From Chryseobacterium elymi (GTDB lineage Bacteria; Bacteroidota; Bacteroidia; Flavobacteriales; Weeksellaceae): a stretch of DNA of 64,000 bases. Shown here piece by piece: positions 50,106 through 58,224 of the stretch. The stretch is from contig NZ_QNUH01000006.1 in the NCBI RefSeq assembly GCF_003385495.1, positions 124,001 to 188,000 of the forward strand. The letters are read 5' to 3'. Under the pieces are notes generated by a model. That model was not told the origin of the DNA and did no database searches. It was given only the letters and a program-made list of their open reading frames with translations. The translations under genes were made by a program, and so were the position numbers. Numbering within the stretch: the first letter of the stretch is position 1; every line of letters starts with the position of its first letter.

Positions 50106-50157
50106 ATCTGCTTGATCTGCGAGAGGAAAAAATTATACGCTCGCAGATCAAGCAGAT
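50106..50157. repeat. Perfect 18-bp inverted repeat with GCAGAT units
   Basis: ATCTGCTTGATCTGCGAG (50106-50123) and its exact reverse complement (50140-50157) flank 16 nt. The right side runs on as GCAGAT every nine bases (GCAGATcaaGCAGATgaaGCAGAT). It sits between the permease and ATPase genes of one transporter and would form a strong hairpin in their mRNA. Confidence 0.8.
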
Positions 50158-50217
50158 GAAGCAGATTTAAAATAGTATTTTTGTAAACAATGCATCTGGG
50201 CAATTAATCAATATCCA

Positions 50218-51141
50218 ATGTTCCTACAAATCAAACAAGCTAATATAGGCCACGATAAAACTTTAATTTCAAATGTCCATGCAGATCTGAAACTAGGCGA
50301 CGTTTGCCTTCTGATTGGCAATAACGGTGTTGGAAAAACTACGCTTATCAAATCTATTCTACATCATACTTCCCTTTTAAACGGAGAAATTTTAATTAAT
50401 CAAAAAAATATAAAAAATCTCTCTGTTAAGGAAACTGCAGAAAATATCGCTGTTGTTTTCTCAAAATCAAATGTCCCGCAGCATTATACTGTTGAAGACC
50501 TTATTTCATTAGGGAAATACATCTACTATCCTTTTTATTTCGAGCTTAAAAAAGAGGACAGAGAGGAGATTTCCCATATCATAGATGAACTGGATCTTGC
50601 CCAGTACAGACATACTCTTCTTAAAAACCTCTCGGACGGGAATTTGCAGAAAGCGTTTATCGGACGGGCTATCGCTCAGAATTCTCCGGTTATTATTCTT
50701 GATGAACCGACAACCCATCTGGATGAAAAAAATAAGCTTATCATCTTAAAAACACTTCGCAAACTTGCTAAGGAGCAAGATAAAATCATATTATTCTCTT
50801 CCCACGACTGGAGACTGGCCAAAGAGTTTGCTGACAAAATCTGGTATGTAAAGGATAATCAGCTTTTCTCCGGCCTTGTAGAAGATGTATTGCTTCAGCA
50901 TGATGAATTGACCAATGTTTCATTATTCCAGGTGAATGAGAATTTTGTTCCGCCTTCTATTAATGCTCCGCAAGTTCATAAAGAAATGCTTTATTCTTTA
51001 CTGCAGAAAAATTTCGAAAAAGACCTTTCTGCTCTGCATTTTGACTATAAGAACGGTTTTTGGGAAATTCTCATCGGCAATTCCAATCAACAATACGAAT
51101 CTTTCGAAGAAATAGTTAATTTCATTAAAAACATTCATTAA
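50218..51141 (+). CDS. Iron-chelate/cobalamin-type ABC transporter ATP-binding protein
   Basis: An ATPase of 307 residues. Walker A is LLIGNNGVGKTTLIKSILHH, the signature motif LSDGNLQKAFIGRAIAQNSP (a change from the usual LSGGQ), Walker B VIILDEPTTHLDEKNKLIIL and the switch histidine in ILFSSHDWRLAKEFADKIW. The domain is FecE/BtuD-like, followed by 70 extra residues (FVPPSINAPQVHKEMLYSLL and onward) of unknown role. It belongs with the upstream permease, separated by a hairpin repeat. Confidence 0.9.
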   Translation: MFLQIKQANIGHDKTLISNVHADLKLGDVCLLIGNNGVGKTTLIKSILHHTSLLNGEILINQKNIKNLSVKETAENIAVVFSKSNVPQHYTVEDLISLGKYIYYPFYFELKKEDREEISHIIDELDLAQYRHTLLKNLSDGNLQKAFIGRAIAQNSPVIILDEPTTHLDEKNKLIILKTLRKLAKEQDKIILFSSHDWRLAKEFADKIWYVKDNQLFSGLVEDVLLQHDELTNVSLFQVNENFVPPSINAPQVHKEMLYSLLQKNFEKDLSALHFDYKNGFWEILIGNSNQQYESFEEIVNFIKNIH

Positions 51142-51167
51142 TACTGCATTTCCGTTATGTATTTCAT

Positions 51168-51187
51168 ATACTATGCATGCATAGTAT
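51168..51187 (+). promoter_or_regulatory. Distal 20-bp operator palindrome for the MarR/beta-oxidation operon
   Basis: ATACTATGCATGCATAGTAT is a perfect 20-bp palindrome. Its near-copy lies 83 nt downstream beside the -7 box of the marR-type gene. Confidence 0.7.
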
Positions 51188-51250
51188 TATGCTAATCATA
51201 CAATTTAATCCGTTTATTATCAGCATATTAACAAAATTTAACGTTAATAA

Positions 51251-51282
51251 ATACTATGCATGCATAATATTTACTAAATTTG
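51251..51282 (+). promoter_or_regulatory. Proximal operator and -7 box of the MarR/beta-oxidation operon
   Basis: ATACTATGCATGCATAATAT (51251-51270) differs from the distal copy in one base and is followed 4 nt later by TAAATTTG (51275-51282), a TAnnTTTG box. The start codon of the marR-type gene is 21 nt further on. The palindrome would cover the promoter spacer. Confidence 0.75.
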
Positions 51283-51303
51283 GGTAACACCATTAGTGGA
51301 TAA

Positions 51304-51759
51304 ATGATGGATAATAATAAAGAAAAAATAGAAAACGTAGATTTAGTTTTGAAGCAGACCTGGCTGGCTGTTTCAAAAATGTACACAGAACTTGCTCAAG
51401 AGCATGATTCTACGGCTGTACAGGCCCTCACCCTTCTTAAAATTGATCCCAAAGAGGGCACCCGAAGTACCAACCTGGGCCCTAAAATGGCCATTGAACC
51501 CACCTCTTTGACCAGAATCATTAAGCTTCTGGAAGACAACGGATACATCTATAAGGAAAAAACCACTGCCGATAAAAGGGAAGTGATCATCAAACTTACA
51601 GATAAGGGGCTGAATTCAAGGAATATGTCCAAAGAAGTGGTCGTCAATTTTAATAAAAAAGTGATGGAGAAAATTGCTCCTGAAAAAATTGAAACCTTCA
51701 AAGAAGTGATGTCCGAGATCATGAAAATTGCAAACGAATTATTAAATAACAGAAAATAA
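51304..51759 (+). CDS. MarR family regulator of the beta-oxidation operon
   Basis: A 151-residue winged-helix regulator. Helix-turn-helix and wing are in LGPKMAIEPTSLTRIIKLLE and NGYIYKEKTTADKREVIIKL, with the D-K-R-E-V wing of MarR. The N- and C-terminal helices form the dimer interface. Two near-identical palindromes upstream, one on the promoter, are its likely operators. It is the first gene of a row of six in one direction ending with an acyl-CoA dehydrogenase, so it probably controls fatty acid degradation and may respond to acyl-CoA, as FadR-type regulators do (inference). Confidence 0.88.
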   Translation: MMDNNKEKIENVDLVLKQTWLAVSKMYTELAQEHDSTAVQALTLLKIDPKEGTRSTNLGPKMAIEPTSLTRIIKLLEDNGYIYKEKTTADKREVIIKLTDKGLNSRNMSKEVVVNFNKKVMEKIAPEKIETFKEVMSEIMKIANELLNNRK

Positions 51760-51814
51760 GTTATAAGAAGCCTTATGGTGACTTATGATTTTAGCAAATA
51801 ATAAAAATTTACAT

Positions 51815-54208
51815 ATGAAAAGAAGAATCAAACATGTAACGGTTCTTGGTTCAGGAATTATGGGAAGCGGTATTGCAGCACATTTCGCCAACATTGGTGT
51901 GGAAGTGTCTCTTTTGGATATCGTTCCTTTTGAACTGACGGAAGCTGAACAGAAAAAAGGTTTGACCAAAGATGACAAAGTGGTAAGAAACAGAATTGCT
52001 TCTGAAAACTTTGAAAAACTGAAAAAAGCGAGTCCTGCCCTTCTCTATTCTCCAAAATTTGCAGATAGAATAAAAGTAGGAAACTTTGATGATGATCTTA
52101 AGAACATCAAAAATACAGACTGGATTATTGAAGTAGTCGTTGAAAAACTTGACATTAAGAAATCTGTTTACGAAAAAATTGAACAGTTCAGAAAACCGGG
52201 AACATTAATTTCTTCTAATACATCAGGTATTCCTATTCATTTTCTCATTGAAGGAAGAAGCGATGATTTCAAAAAATATTTTGCGGGAACACACTTTTTC
52301 AACCCGGTAAGATACCTTCCTCTTTTAGAGATTATTCCTACCCCGGATACCCTTCCTGAAGTAGTTGATTTTTATATGGATTTTGGAGCTAAATTCTTAG
52401 GAAAGACTACCGTTTTAGCCAAAGATACTCCAGCATTTATCGCCAACAGAATCGGAGTTTTCTCCATGATGGATCTTCTTCACAACGTACAGAAATTAGG
52501 ACTGACTGTTTCTGAAGTTGATAAATTAACAGGTCCTGTTATCGGGCGTCCAAAATCGGCAACTTTCAGAACAGCTGATGTTGTAGGTTTGGATACTTTG
52601 GTGATGGTTGCCAACGGCGTTCGTCAAAGCGGTGCTGAAGCCAATAATTTCAATGATGTTTTTGCTCTTCCTGACTATATCCAAAAAATGATGGATAATA
52701 AATGGCTGGGTTCTAAAACAGAGCAAGGTTTCTACAAAAAAGTGAAAAATGCAGAAGGAAAATCTGAAATTCACGGATTGAACCTTGATACATTAGAATA
52801 TGAACTTCAGGGAAAATCTTCTTTCCCGACATTAGAATTAACTAAAAATATTGACAAACCAATTGACAGATTCAAAATTTTAATTGGTGGAAAAGATAAA
52901 GCAGGAGAATTATACAGAAAATCTTTAGGAGCTCTGTTTGCTTACGTTTCTCATAAAGTTCCTGAAATCTCAGATGAAGTTTACAAAATAGACGATGCGA
53001 TGCGAGCCGGTTTCGGATGGGAAAACGGTCCCTTTGAAATCTGGGATGCCGTAGGCGTTCAAAAAGGTATCGAACTGGCAAAAGATGCTGGCTATGAAGT
53101 TTCAGACTGGGTTAAAAATGTAGAGGCTTTCTATAAAATAAATGATGAAGGTCAAAGTATTTTTGTTGATAAGAATTCAGGTGAATACAACAAAATCCCT
53201 GGGCAAGATGCATTTATTATCCTAGATAATATCAGAAAGAACAAAACACTTTGGAGCAATTCAGGGGCAGCGATCGAATATCTTGGTGACGGTATCATCA
53301 ACTTTGAGATCCGCTCAAAAATGAACTCTCTCGGAGGCGAAGTTCTTGACGGACTAAACAGAGCTATTGATTTAGCAGAAAAAGAATATGACGGATTGGT
53401 TGTTGGAAACCAGGGAACCAATTTCTCGGTAGGAGCCAACCTTGCCATGATTCTGATGATGGCTATCGAACAGGATTGGGATGATCTGAATATGGCTATT
53501 GCTTATTTCCAGAAATCCATGATGAGAGTACGTTACTCCTCTATTCCTGTAGTAGTTGCTCCTCACGGAATGACGCTTGGTGGTGGTTGCGAAATGACTA
53601 TGCACGCAGACAGAGTGGTTGCAGCAGCAGAAACTTACATCGGATTGGTAGAAACCGGAGTTGGGGTAATTCCTGGCGGTGGTGGTACTAAAGAACTTAC
53701 TTTGAGAACTTCCAGAGAATTTCACAGCGATGACGTTAAAAATAACAGACTTCGTGAAGCATTTATGAATATCGCCATGGGTAAAGTAGCGACTTCCGCT
53801 TATGAAGCCTACGATATGGGAATTCTTGAGAAAGGAAAAGACATCGTTTCTGTTAGCAAAAACAGACAGATTGCAGAAGCTAAAAAAGTAGCAAAACTTT
53901 TGGCAGAGCAAGGTTATACACAACCTATCGAACAAAAAGTAAAAGTTTTAGGAAAAGATGCCTTAGGAATGTTCTACGTAGGAACAGACCAGATGCTTAC
54001 CGGAAAGTTCATCTCTGAGCACGATAAGAAAATTGCCGACAAATTAGCCAACGTAATGGTAGGAGGAAATCTTTCCGAACCAACCGTAGTTACCGAACAA
54101 TACTTATTGAATCTTGAAAGAGAAACATTCCTTCAGCTTTGTGGGGAGAGAAAAACATTGGAGAGGATTCAGTATATGTTGCAGAACGGAAAACCGTTGA
54201 GGAATTAA
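51815..54208 (+). CDS. FadN-like 3-hydroxyacyl-CoA dehydrogenase/enoyl-CoA hydratase
   Basis: A bifunctional beta-oxidation enzyme (797 residues from ATG 51815). The N-terminal half is the NAD-binding dehydrogenase: VTVLGSGIMGSGIAAHFANI, LISSNTSGIPIHFLIEG, GTHFFNPVRYLPLLEIIPTP and the C-terminal helical domain. The second half is an enoyl-CoA hydratase/crotonase: NFSVGANLAMILMMAIEQDW and TLGGGCEMTMHADRVVAAAE TYIGLVETGVGVIPGGGGTK. The order dehydrogenase then hydratase is that of Bacillus FadN and opposite to E. coli FadB. An in-frame ATG ten codons upstream is possible. Thiolase and acyl-CoA dehydrogenase follow, as in Bacillus fadN-fadA-fadE. Confidence 0.93.
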   Translation: MKRRIKHVTVLGSGIMGSGIAAHFANIGVEVSLLDIVPFELTEAEQKKGLTKDDKVVRNRIASENFEKLKKASPALLYSPKFADRIKVGNFDDDLKNIKNTDWIIEVVVEKLDIKKSVYEKIEQFRKPGTLISSNTSGIPIHFLIEGRSDDFKKYFAGTHFFNPVRYLPLLEIIPTPDTLPEVVDFYMDFGAKFLGKTTVLAKDTPAFIANRIGVFSMMDLLHNVQKLGLTVSEVDKLTGPVIGRPKSATFRTADVVGLDTLVMVANGVRQSGAEANNFNDVFALPDYIQKMMDNKWLGSKTEQGFYKKVKNAEGKSEIHGLNLDTLEYELQGKSSFPTLELTKNIDKPIDRFKILIGGKDKAGELYRKSLGALFAYVSHKVPEISDEVYKIDDAMRAGFGWENGPFEIWDAVGVQKGIELAKDAGYEVSDWVKNVEAFYKINDEGQSIFVDKNSGEYNKIPGQDAFIILDNIRKNKTLWSNSGAAIEYLGDGIINFEIRSKMNSLGGEVLDGLNRAIDLAEKEYDGLVVGNQGTNFSVGANLAMILMMAIEQDWDDLNMAIAYFQKSMMRVRYSSIPVVVAPHGMTLGGGCEMTMHADRVVAAAETYIGLVETGVGVIPGGGGTKELTLRTSREFHSDDVKNNRLREAFMNIAMGKVATSAYEAYDMGILEKGKDIVSVSKNRQIAEAKKVAKLLAEQGYTQPIEQKVKVLGKDALGMFYVGTDQMLTGKFISEHDKKIADKLANVMVGGNLSEPTVVTEQYLLNLERETFLQLCGERKTLERIQYMLQNGKPLRN

Positions 54209-54210
54209 TT

Positions 54211-54641
54211 TGTACAATGTCGGTTGTAAAATGTAAAAAGTATTGACATGCACAATTTTAGAGAACTGGAAGTTTGGAAAAAGTCAATTTTGTTATGTAA
54301 ACAATATTACATTATTTCTAAAAATTTTCCTAAGGATGAATTATTTGGATTGACATCACAATCAAGAAGAAGTCTATATTCAATCCCCTCTAATATTGCT
54401 GAAGGTGCCGGACGAGATACCAATCCGCAGTTTTGTCAATTTTTAAACATTGCATTGGGTTCTTCCTTTGAATTTGAAACTCAAATTATAATTGCTAATG
54501 ATTTAGATTTCATCAACAAAAGCGATTTTGAACTACTAATAACCGATATCAGACATATTCAAAATATGATAATTAGATTAAAACAAAGTTATTCTAAATA
54601 ACGTACACTGTACATTTTACATTGTACATAATACATTTTAC
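54211..54641. repeat. Inverted repeat enclosing the first four-helix-bundle gene
   Basis: Left side: TGTACAATGT (54211-54220) and GTAAAATGTA (54226-54235). Right side, in inverted order: TACATTTTAC (54611-54620) and ACATTGTACA (54619-54628), with a third TACATTTTAC at 54632-54641. The arms leave only a few bases on either side of the enclosed gene, and the whole unit fills the gap between the fadN-like and thiolase genes. Confidence 0.65.
54248..54601 (+). CDS. Four helix bundle protein (23S rRNA intervening-sequence type)
   Basis: A 117-residue all-helical protein of the family TIGR02436/S23 (23S rRNA-IVP). It begins MHNFRELEVWKKSILLCKQY, then FPKDELFGLTSQSRRSLYSI, PSNIAEGAGRDTNPQFCQFL and NIALGSSFEFETQIIIANDL, the exact pattern of the family (NF..L..W..., P..E...L..Q.RR...SI..NIAEG..R). 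Members pack into pentamers and occur either in intervening sequences of 23S rRNA genes or free in the genome; their function is not settled. It sits between fadN-like and thiolase genes within inverted repeats. Confidence 0.9.
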   Translation: MHNFRELEVWKKSILLCKQYYIISKNFPKDELFGLTSQSRRSLYSIPSNIAEGAGRDTNPQFCQFLNIALGSSFEFETQIIIANDLDFINKSDFELLITDIRHIQNMIIRLKQSYSK

Positions 54642-54646
54642 ATAAA

Positions 54647-55825
54647 ATGAAACAAGCATATATAGTAAAAGGGTTCAGAACAGCGGTAGGAAAAGCGCCT
54701 AAAGGCTCTCTTCGCTTTACTCGTCCCGACGTGATGGCAGCAACAGTTATTGAAAAATTAATGGCTGAACTTCCACAATTAGACAAAAACAGAATCGACG
54801 ACCTTATCGTAGGAAACGCAATGCCGGAAGCCGAACAAGGCTTAAACGTTGCCCGTTTAATTTCTTTAATGGGATTGAATACCGATAAAGTTCCCGGAGT
54901 TACCGTAAACAGATATTGTGCATCAGGAAGTGAAGCGATTGCTATTGCTTCAGCAAAAATCCAGGCAGGAATGGCCGATTGTATCATCGCAGGAGGTACA
55001 GAATCTATGTCTTACATCCCGATGGGTGGTTACAAACCGGTTCCGGAAACGGATATCGCAAAAACAAATCCTGATTATTACTGGGGAATGGGTTACACCG
55101 CGGAAGAAGTGGCTAAGCAATATAATATTACAAGAGAAGAACAGGATCAGTTCGCTTTTGAATCCCACATGAAAGCTTTGAAAGCTAATGCAGAAGGAAA
55201 ATTTGCCAGCCAGATCGTTTCCATTCCTGTAGAATATAATTTCCTGGATGAAAACCAGAAAATGCAGACTAAAAAGTTTGATTTTTCTGTAGATGAAGGT
55301 CCGAGAAAAGATACTTCTTTGGAAGGTTTGGCTAAATTGAGACCAGTATTCGCGAATGGGGGAAGCGTAACAGCCGGAAATTCATCTCAGATGAGCGACG
55401 GAGCCGCTTTTGTAATGGTAATGAGCGAAGAAATGGTAAAAGAACTAGGTCTTGAGCCTGAAGCAAGATTAGTAGCTTATGCTGCAGCAGGTCTTGAACC
55501 GAGAATTATGGGAATGGGTCCTATTTATGCTATTCCAAAAGCTCTAAAACAGGCTGGCCTTGAATTAAAAGATATTGAATTAATTGAATTGAACGAAGCC
55601 TTTGCATCACAGTCTGTAGCGATCAAAAAGGAATTAGGCCTAAATCCTGATATCCTGAATGTCAACGGAGGGGCTATCGCTCTTGGTCACCCGCTTGGAT
55701 GTACCGGAACAAAATTGACCGTTCAGCTTCTTGACGAAATGAGAAGACGCGGCAACAAGTACGGAATGGTTTCTATGTGCGTGGGTACAGGACAGGGAGC
55801 AGCGAGTATTTTCGAACTTCTTTAA
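54647..55825 (+). CDS. fadA: Acetyl-CoA C-acyltransferase (3-ketoacyl-CoA thiolase)
   Basis: Cleaves 3-ketoacyl-CoA to acetyl-CoA and a shortened acyl-CoA, last step of the cycle. The 392 residues have the nucleophile cysteine in VNRYCASGSEAIAIASAKIQ, the His in NGGAIALGHPLGCTGTKL and the second cysteine in MVSMCVGTGQGAASIFELL. GTESMSYIPMGGYKP is a typical substrate-loop part. It follows the first four-helix-bundle gene and precedes the second. Homologous to FadA of Bacillus by architecture and gene order; the symbol is used on that basis. Confidence 0.95.
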   Translation: MKQAYIVKGFRTAVGKAPKGSLRFTRPDVMAATVIEKLMAELPQLDKNRIDDLIVGNAMPEAEQGLNVARLISLMGLNTDKVPGVTVNRYCASGSEAIAIASAKIQAGMADCIIAGGTESMSYIPMGGYKPVPETDIAKTNPDYYWGMGYTAEEVAKQYNITREEQDQFAFESHMKALKANAEGKFASQIVSIPVEYNFLDENQKMQTKKFDFSVDEGPRKDTSLEGLAKLRPVFANGGSVTAGNSSQMSDGAAFVMVMSEEMVKELGLEPEARLVAYAAAGLEPRIMGMGPIYAIPKALKQAGLELKDIELIELNEAFASQSVAIKKELGLNPDILNVNGGAIALGHPLGCTGTKLTVQLLDEMRRRGNKYGMVSMCVGTGQGAASIFELL

Positions 55826-55832
55826 TAAATTA

Positions 55833-56250
55833 TAGATTTTAAATTATAAATTTTAGATGAAATGAGTGTCAAAGAAGACAATTTGATTCAGATAAAAACT
55901 TTTGACTTTGCTTTAAGAATAATTAGATTTTATACTCAATGTAAATCTCAGAATGAATTCATTTTATCTAAACAAATTCTTCGCTGTGGAACTTCAATTG
56001 GCGCAAATGTCGAAGAAGCAATTGCTGCACAATCTAAAAAAGATTTTATCTCAAAACTTTCTATAGCCAATAAAGAAGCTAGGGAGACAAAGTATTGGCT
56101 AAGACTTTATCAATCTTCAAATTTAGTTCAAATTGAAATAGACTCTTATTTGAAAGAAATTGAAAGTATTATTAATATTTTGACTAAAATCATTAAAACT
56201 TCATCCGAAAATTTATAACAGAGAATCAATAATTTAAAATTTAAAATCTA
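55833..56250. repeat. Inverted repeat enclosing the second four-helix-bundle gene
   Basis: TAGATTTTAAATTATAAATT (55833-55852) and its inverted copy at 56231-56250 match at 19 of 20 positions. They flank the gene 55862-56218 directly, within 10-12 nt on each side. Confidence 0.7.
55862..56218 (+). CDS. Four helix bundle protein (23S rRNA intervening-sequence type), second subfamily
   Basis: A 118-residue all-helical protein. QIKTFDFALRIIRFYTQCKS, FILSKQILRCGTSIGANVEE, AIAAQSKKDFISKLSIANKE and ARETKYWLRLYQSSNLVQIE follow the four-helix-bundle pattern with the hallmark 'Q..RSGTSIGAN..EA..A.S..DF..K..IA.KE..ET.YWL.L'. It is from a different subgroup than the protein at 54248, so it is not a simple duplicate. 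It lies between the thiolase and acyl-CoA dehydrogenase genes, inside a 20-nt inverted repeat. Confidence 0.9.
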   Translation: MSVKEDNLIQIKTFDFALRIIRFYTQCKSQNEFILSKQILRCGTSIGANVEEAIAAQSKKDFISKLSIANKEARETKYWLRLYQSSNLVQIEIDSYLKEIESIINILTKIIKTSSENL

Positions 56251-56270
56251 AAATTCAAAATCATAAAATA

Positions 56271-58052
56271 ATGAGTAATACACTTAATAAAACACTGAAG
56301 GGAGGAGAATTCCTCATCAAGGAAATTCCTGCACATGATATTTTCACTCTTGAAGAACTGAGTGAAGAGCAAAAAATGCTTCGTGATTCTGCAAAAGAAT
56401 TTATCGACAGAGAAGTAATACCTCAAAAAGAAAGATTTGAGAAAAAAGATTACGCATTAACTGAAGAAAAAATGCGGCAGTTGGGTGAGATGGGTCTTTT
56501 GGGAGTTGCTGTTCCTGAAGAATACGGCGGCCTTGGAATGGGCTTCGTGAATACCATGTTAGCTTGTGACTACTGTTCAGGAGCAAACGGTTCTTTGGCT
56601 ACAGCGTATGGGGCTCATACAGGAATCGGAACCCTTCCTATCCTATTGTACGGTACGGAAGAGCAAAAGAAAAAGTACCTTCCAGATTTAGCTACAGGTA
56701 CAAAATTCGGAGCATATTGCTTGACTGAGCCGGATGCAGGTTCTGATGCCAACTCCGGAAAAACAAGAGCAAAACTTTCCGAAGACGGAAAACATTATAT
56801 CATCAACGGACAAAAAATGTGGATTTCCAATGCAGGTTTTGCAGAAATTTTCATTGTCTTTGCTAAAATTGATGATGATAAAAACATCACCGGTTTCATC
56901 GTAGAAAAAGAAGGAACAGAAGGGCTTACTTTCGGTGAGGAAGAACATAAACTGGGAATCCGTTCGTCTTCTACAAGACAGGTTTTCTTTAATGATATGA
57001 AGGTTCCTGTTGAAAATCTTTTAGGCGAAAGAAACAATGGTTTCAAAATCGCTCTGAATGCTTTGAATGTAGGAAGAATTAAACTGGCAGCTGCTAACCT
57101 TGACGGACAGAGAAGAATCTTAAACCACTCTCTTCAGTATTCTAATGAAAGAAAGCAGTTTGGCGTTTCTATCTCCACTTTTGGAGCGATCAGAAAGAAA
57201 CTGGCAGAAATGGCAACCGGAATTTTCGTTGCTGAAGCTGGTTCTTACAGAGCTGCAAAAGATGTTGAAGATAAAATCAATGAATTGGTTGCCGGTGGAA
57301 TGAACCATCAGCAGGCTGAATTAAAAGGAGTTGAGGAATTTGCAGTAGAAGCTTCTATTTTGAAAGTTTTCGTTTCAGATTTAACACAGCATACTGCCGA
57401 TGAAGGAATTCAGGTGTACGGAGGAATGGGATTCTCTGAAGATATGCCTATGGAAGCGGCCTGGAGAGATTCAAGAATTGCAAGAATTTATGAAGGAACC
57501 AACGAAATTAACCGTCTTCTAGCGGTTGGAATGTTGATTAAAAAAGCAATGAAAGGAGAATTGGATCTGCTTTCTCCTGCCATGGCAATAAGCAAAGAAT
57601 TAATGGGAATTCCTTCATTTGATGTTCCAGATTACTCAGCATTTATGGCTGAAGAAAAAGCGATTATTGCTAACCTTAAGAAAGTATTCCTTATGGTTTC
57701 CGGAGCTGCTCTTCAGAAATATATGATGGATATTGAAAAACAGCAGCACTTATTACTGAATGCTTCTGAAATCCTTAACCAGATCTATATGGCGGAATCT
57801 GCAATCTTAAGAGCTGAAAAACATTTCTCGCCTGATTCTGTAGAAGCAGCGATGGCACAGCTTAACCTTTATAAAGCTGTTGAAAAAATTATCGCAGCGG
57901 CTAAAGAAGGAATTATTTCTTTCGCGGAAGGTGACGAGCAGAGAATGATGCTTTCAGGATTAAGAAGGTTCACGAAATACACCAACCACCCGAATGTAGT
58001 GGCTTTAACTGAAAAAGTTGCTGCACACTATATCGGTAAAGGAGCTTATTAG
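56271..58052 (+). CDS. fadE: Acyl-CoA dehydrogenase (FadE-like)
   Basis: The FAD-dependent first enzyme of beta-oxidation. The 593 residues exceed the 380 of the short-chain type and resemble very-long-chain/FadE enzymes with a C-terminal extension. LLGVAVPEEYGGLGMGFVNT, YCLTEPDAGSDANSGKTRAK and MWISNAGFAEIFIVFAKI are the FAD-binding domain, QVYGGMGFSEDMPMEAAWRD SRIARIYEGTNEINRLLAVG M contains the catalytic glutamate. It is the last gene of the operon and is followed by a strong terminator. Electrons should go to an electron-transfer flavoprotein encoded elsewhere. Confidence 0.95.
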   Translation: MSNTLNKTLKGGEFLIKEIPAHDIFTLEELSEEQKMLRDSAKEFIDREVIPQKERFEKKDYALTEEKMRQLGEMGLLGVAVPEEYGGLGMGFVNTMLACDYCSGANGSLATAYGAHTGIGTLPILLYGTEEQKKKYLPDLATGTKFGAYCLTEPDAGSDANSGKTRAKLSEDGKHYIINGQKMWISNAGFAEIFIVFAKIDDDKNITGFIVEKEGTEGLTFGEEEHKLGIRSSSTRQVFFNDMKVPVENLLGERNNGFKIALNALNVGRIKLAAANLDGQRRILNHSLQYSNERKQFGVSISTFGAIRKKLAEMATGIFVAEAGSYRAAKDVEDKINELVAGGMNHQQAELKGVEEFAVEASILKVFVSDLTQHTADEGIQVYGGMGFSEDMPMEAAWRDSRIARIYEGTNEINRLLAVGMLIKKAMKGELDLLSPAMAISKELMGIPSFDVPDYSAFMAEEKAIIANLKKVFLMVSGAALQKYMMDIEKQQHLLLNASEILNQIYMAESAILRAEKHFSPDSVEAAMAQLNLYKAVEKIIAAAKEGIISFAEGDEQRMMLSGLRRFTKYTNHPNVVALTEKVAAHYIGKGAY

Positions 58053-58077
58053 TCTTTATAACATATAATTTGATTTC

Positions 58078-58110
58078 AAAGCGTCTCATTTTTTTGAGGC
58101 GCTTTTCTTT
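58078..58110 (+). terminator. Intrinsic terminator of the beta-oxidation operon
   Basis: AAAGCGTCTCA (58078-58088) pairs with TGAGGCGCTTT (58095-58105, one G-T pair) around a T loop, followed by T-rich DNA. Confidence 0.85.
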
Positions 58111-58224
58111 TAGCTTATATATTAAGGCATAACAGGCAGGATTGCAAACCGATGTGTAAAATCTATGGCTCTTATGAGTTTAAAATTCCAATATTTTTTA
58201 TATTTTTATTTTAAATTAAAAAAC

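Noticed and set aside
53372..53935. A 187-codon open frame on the reverse strand within the fadN-like gene
   Set aside because: It is the antisense shadow of a clearly conserved coding region, Cys/Ser/Phe-rich, and has no promoter or family match.
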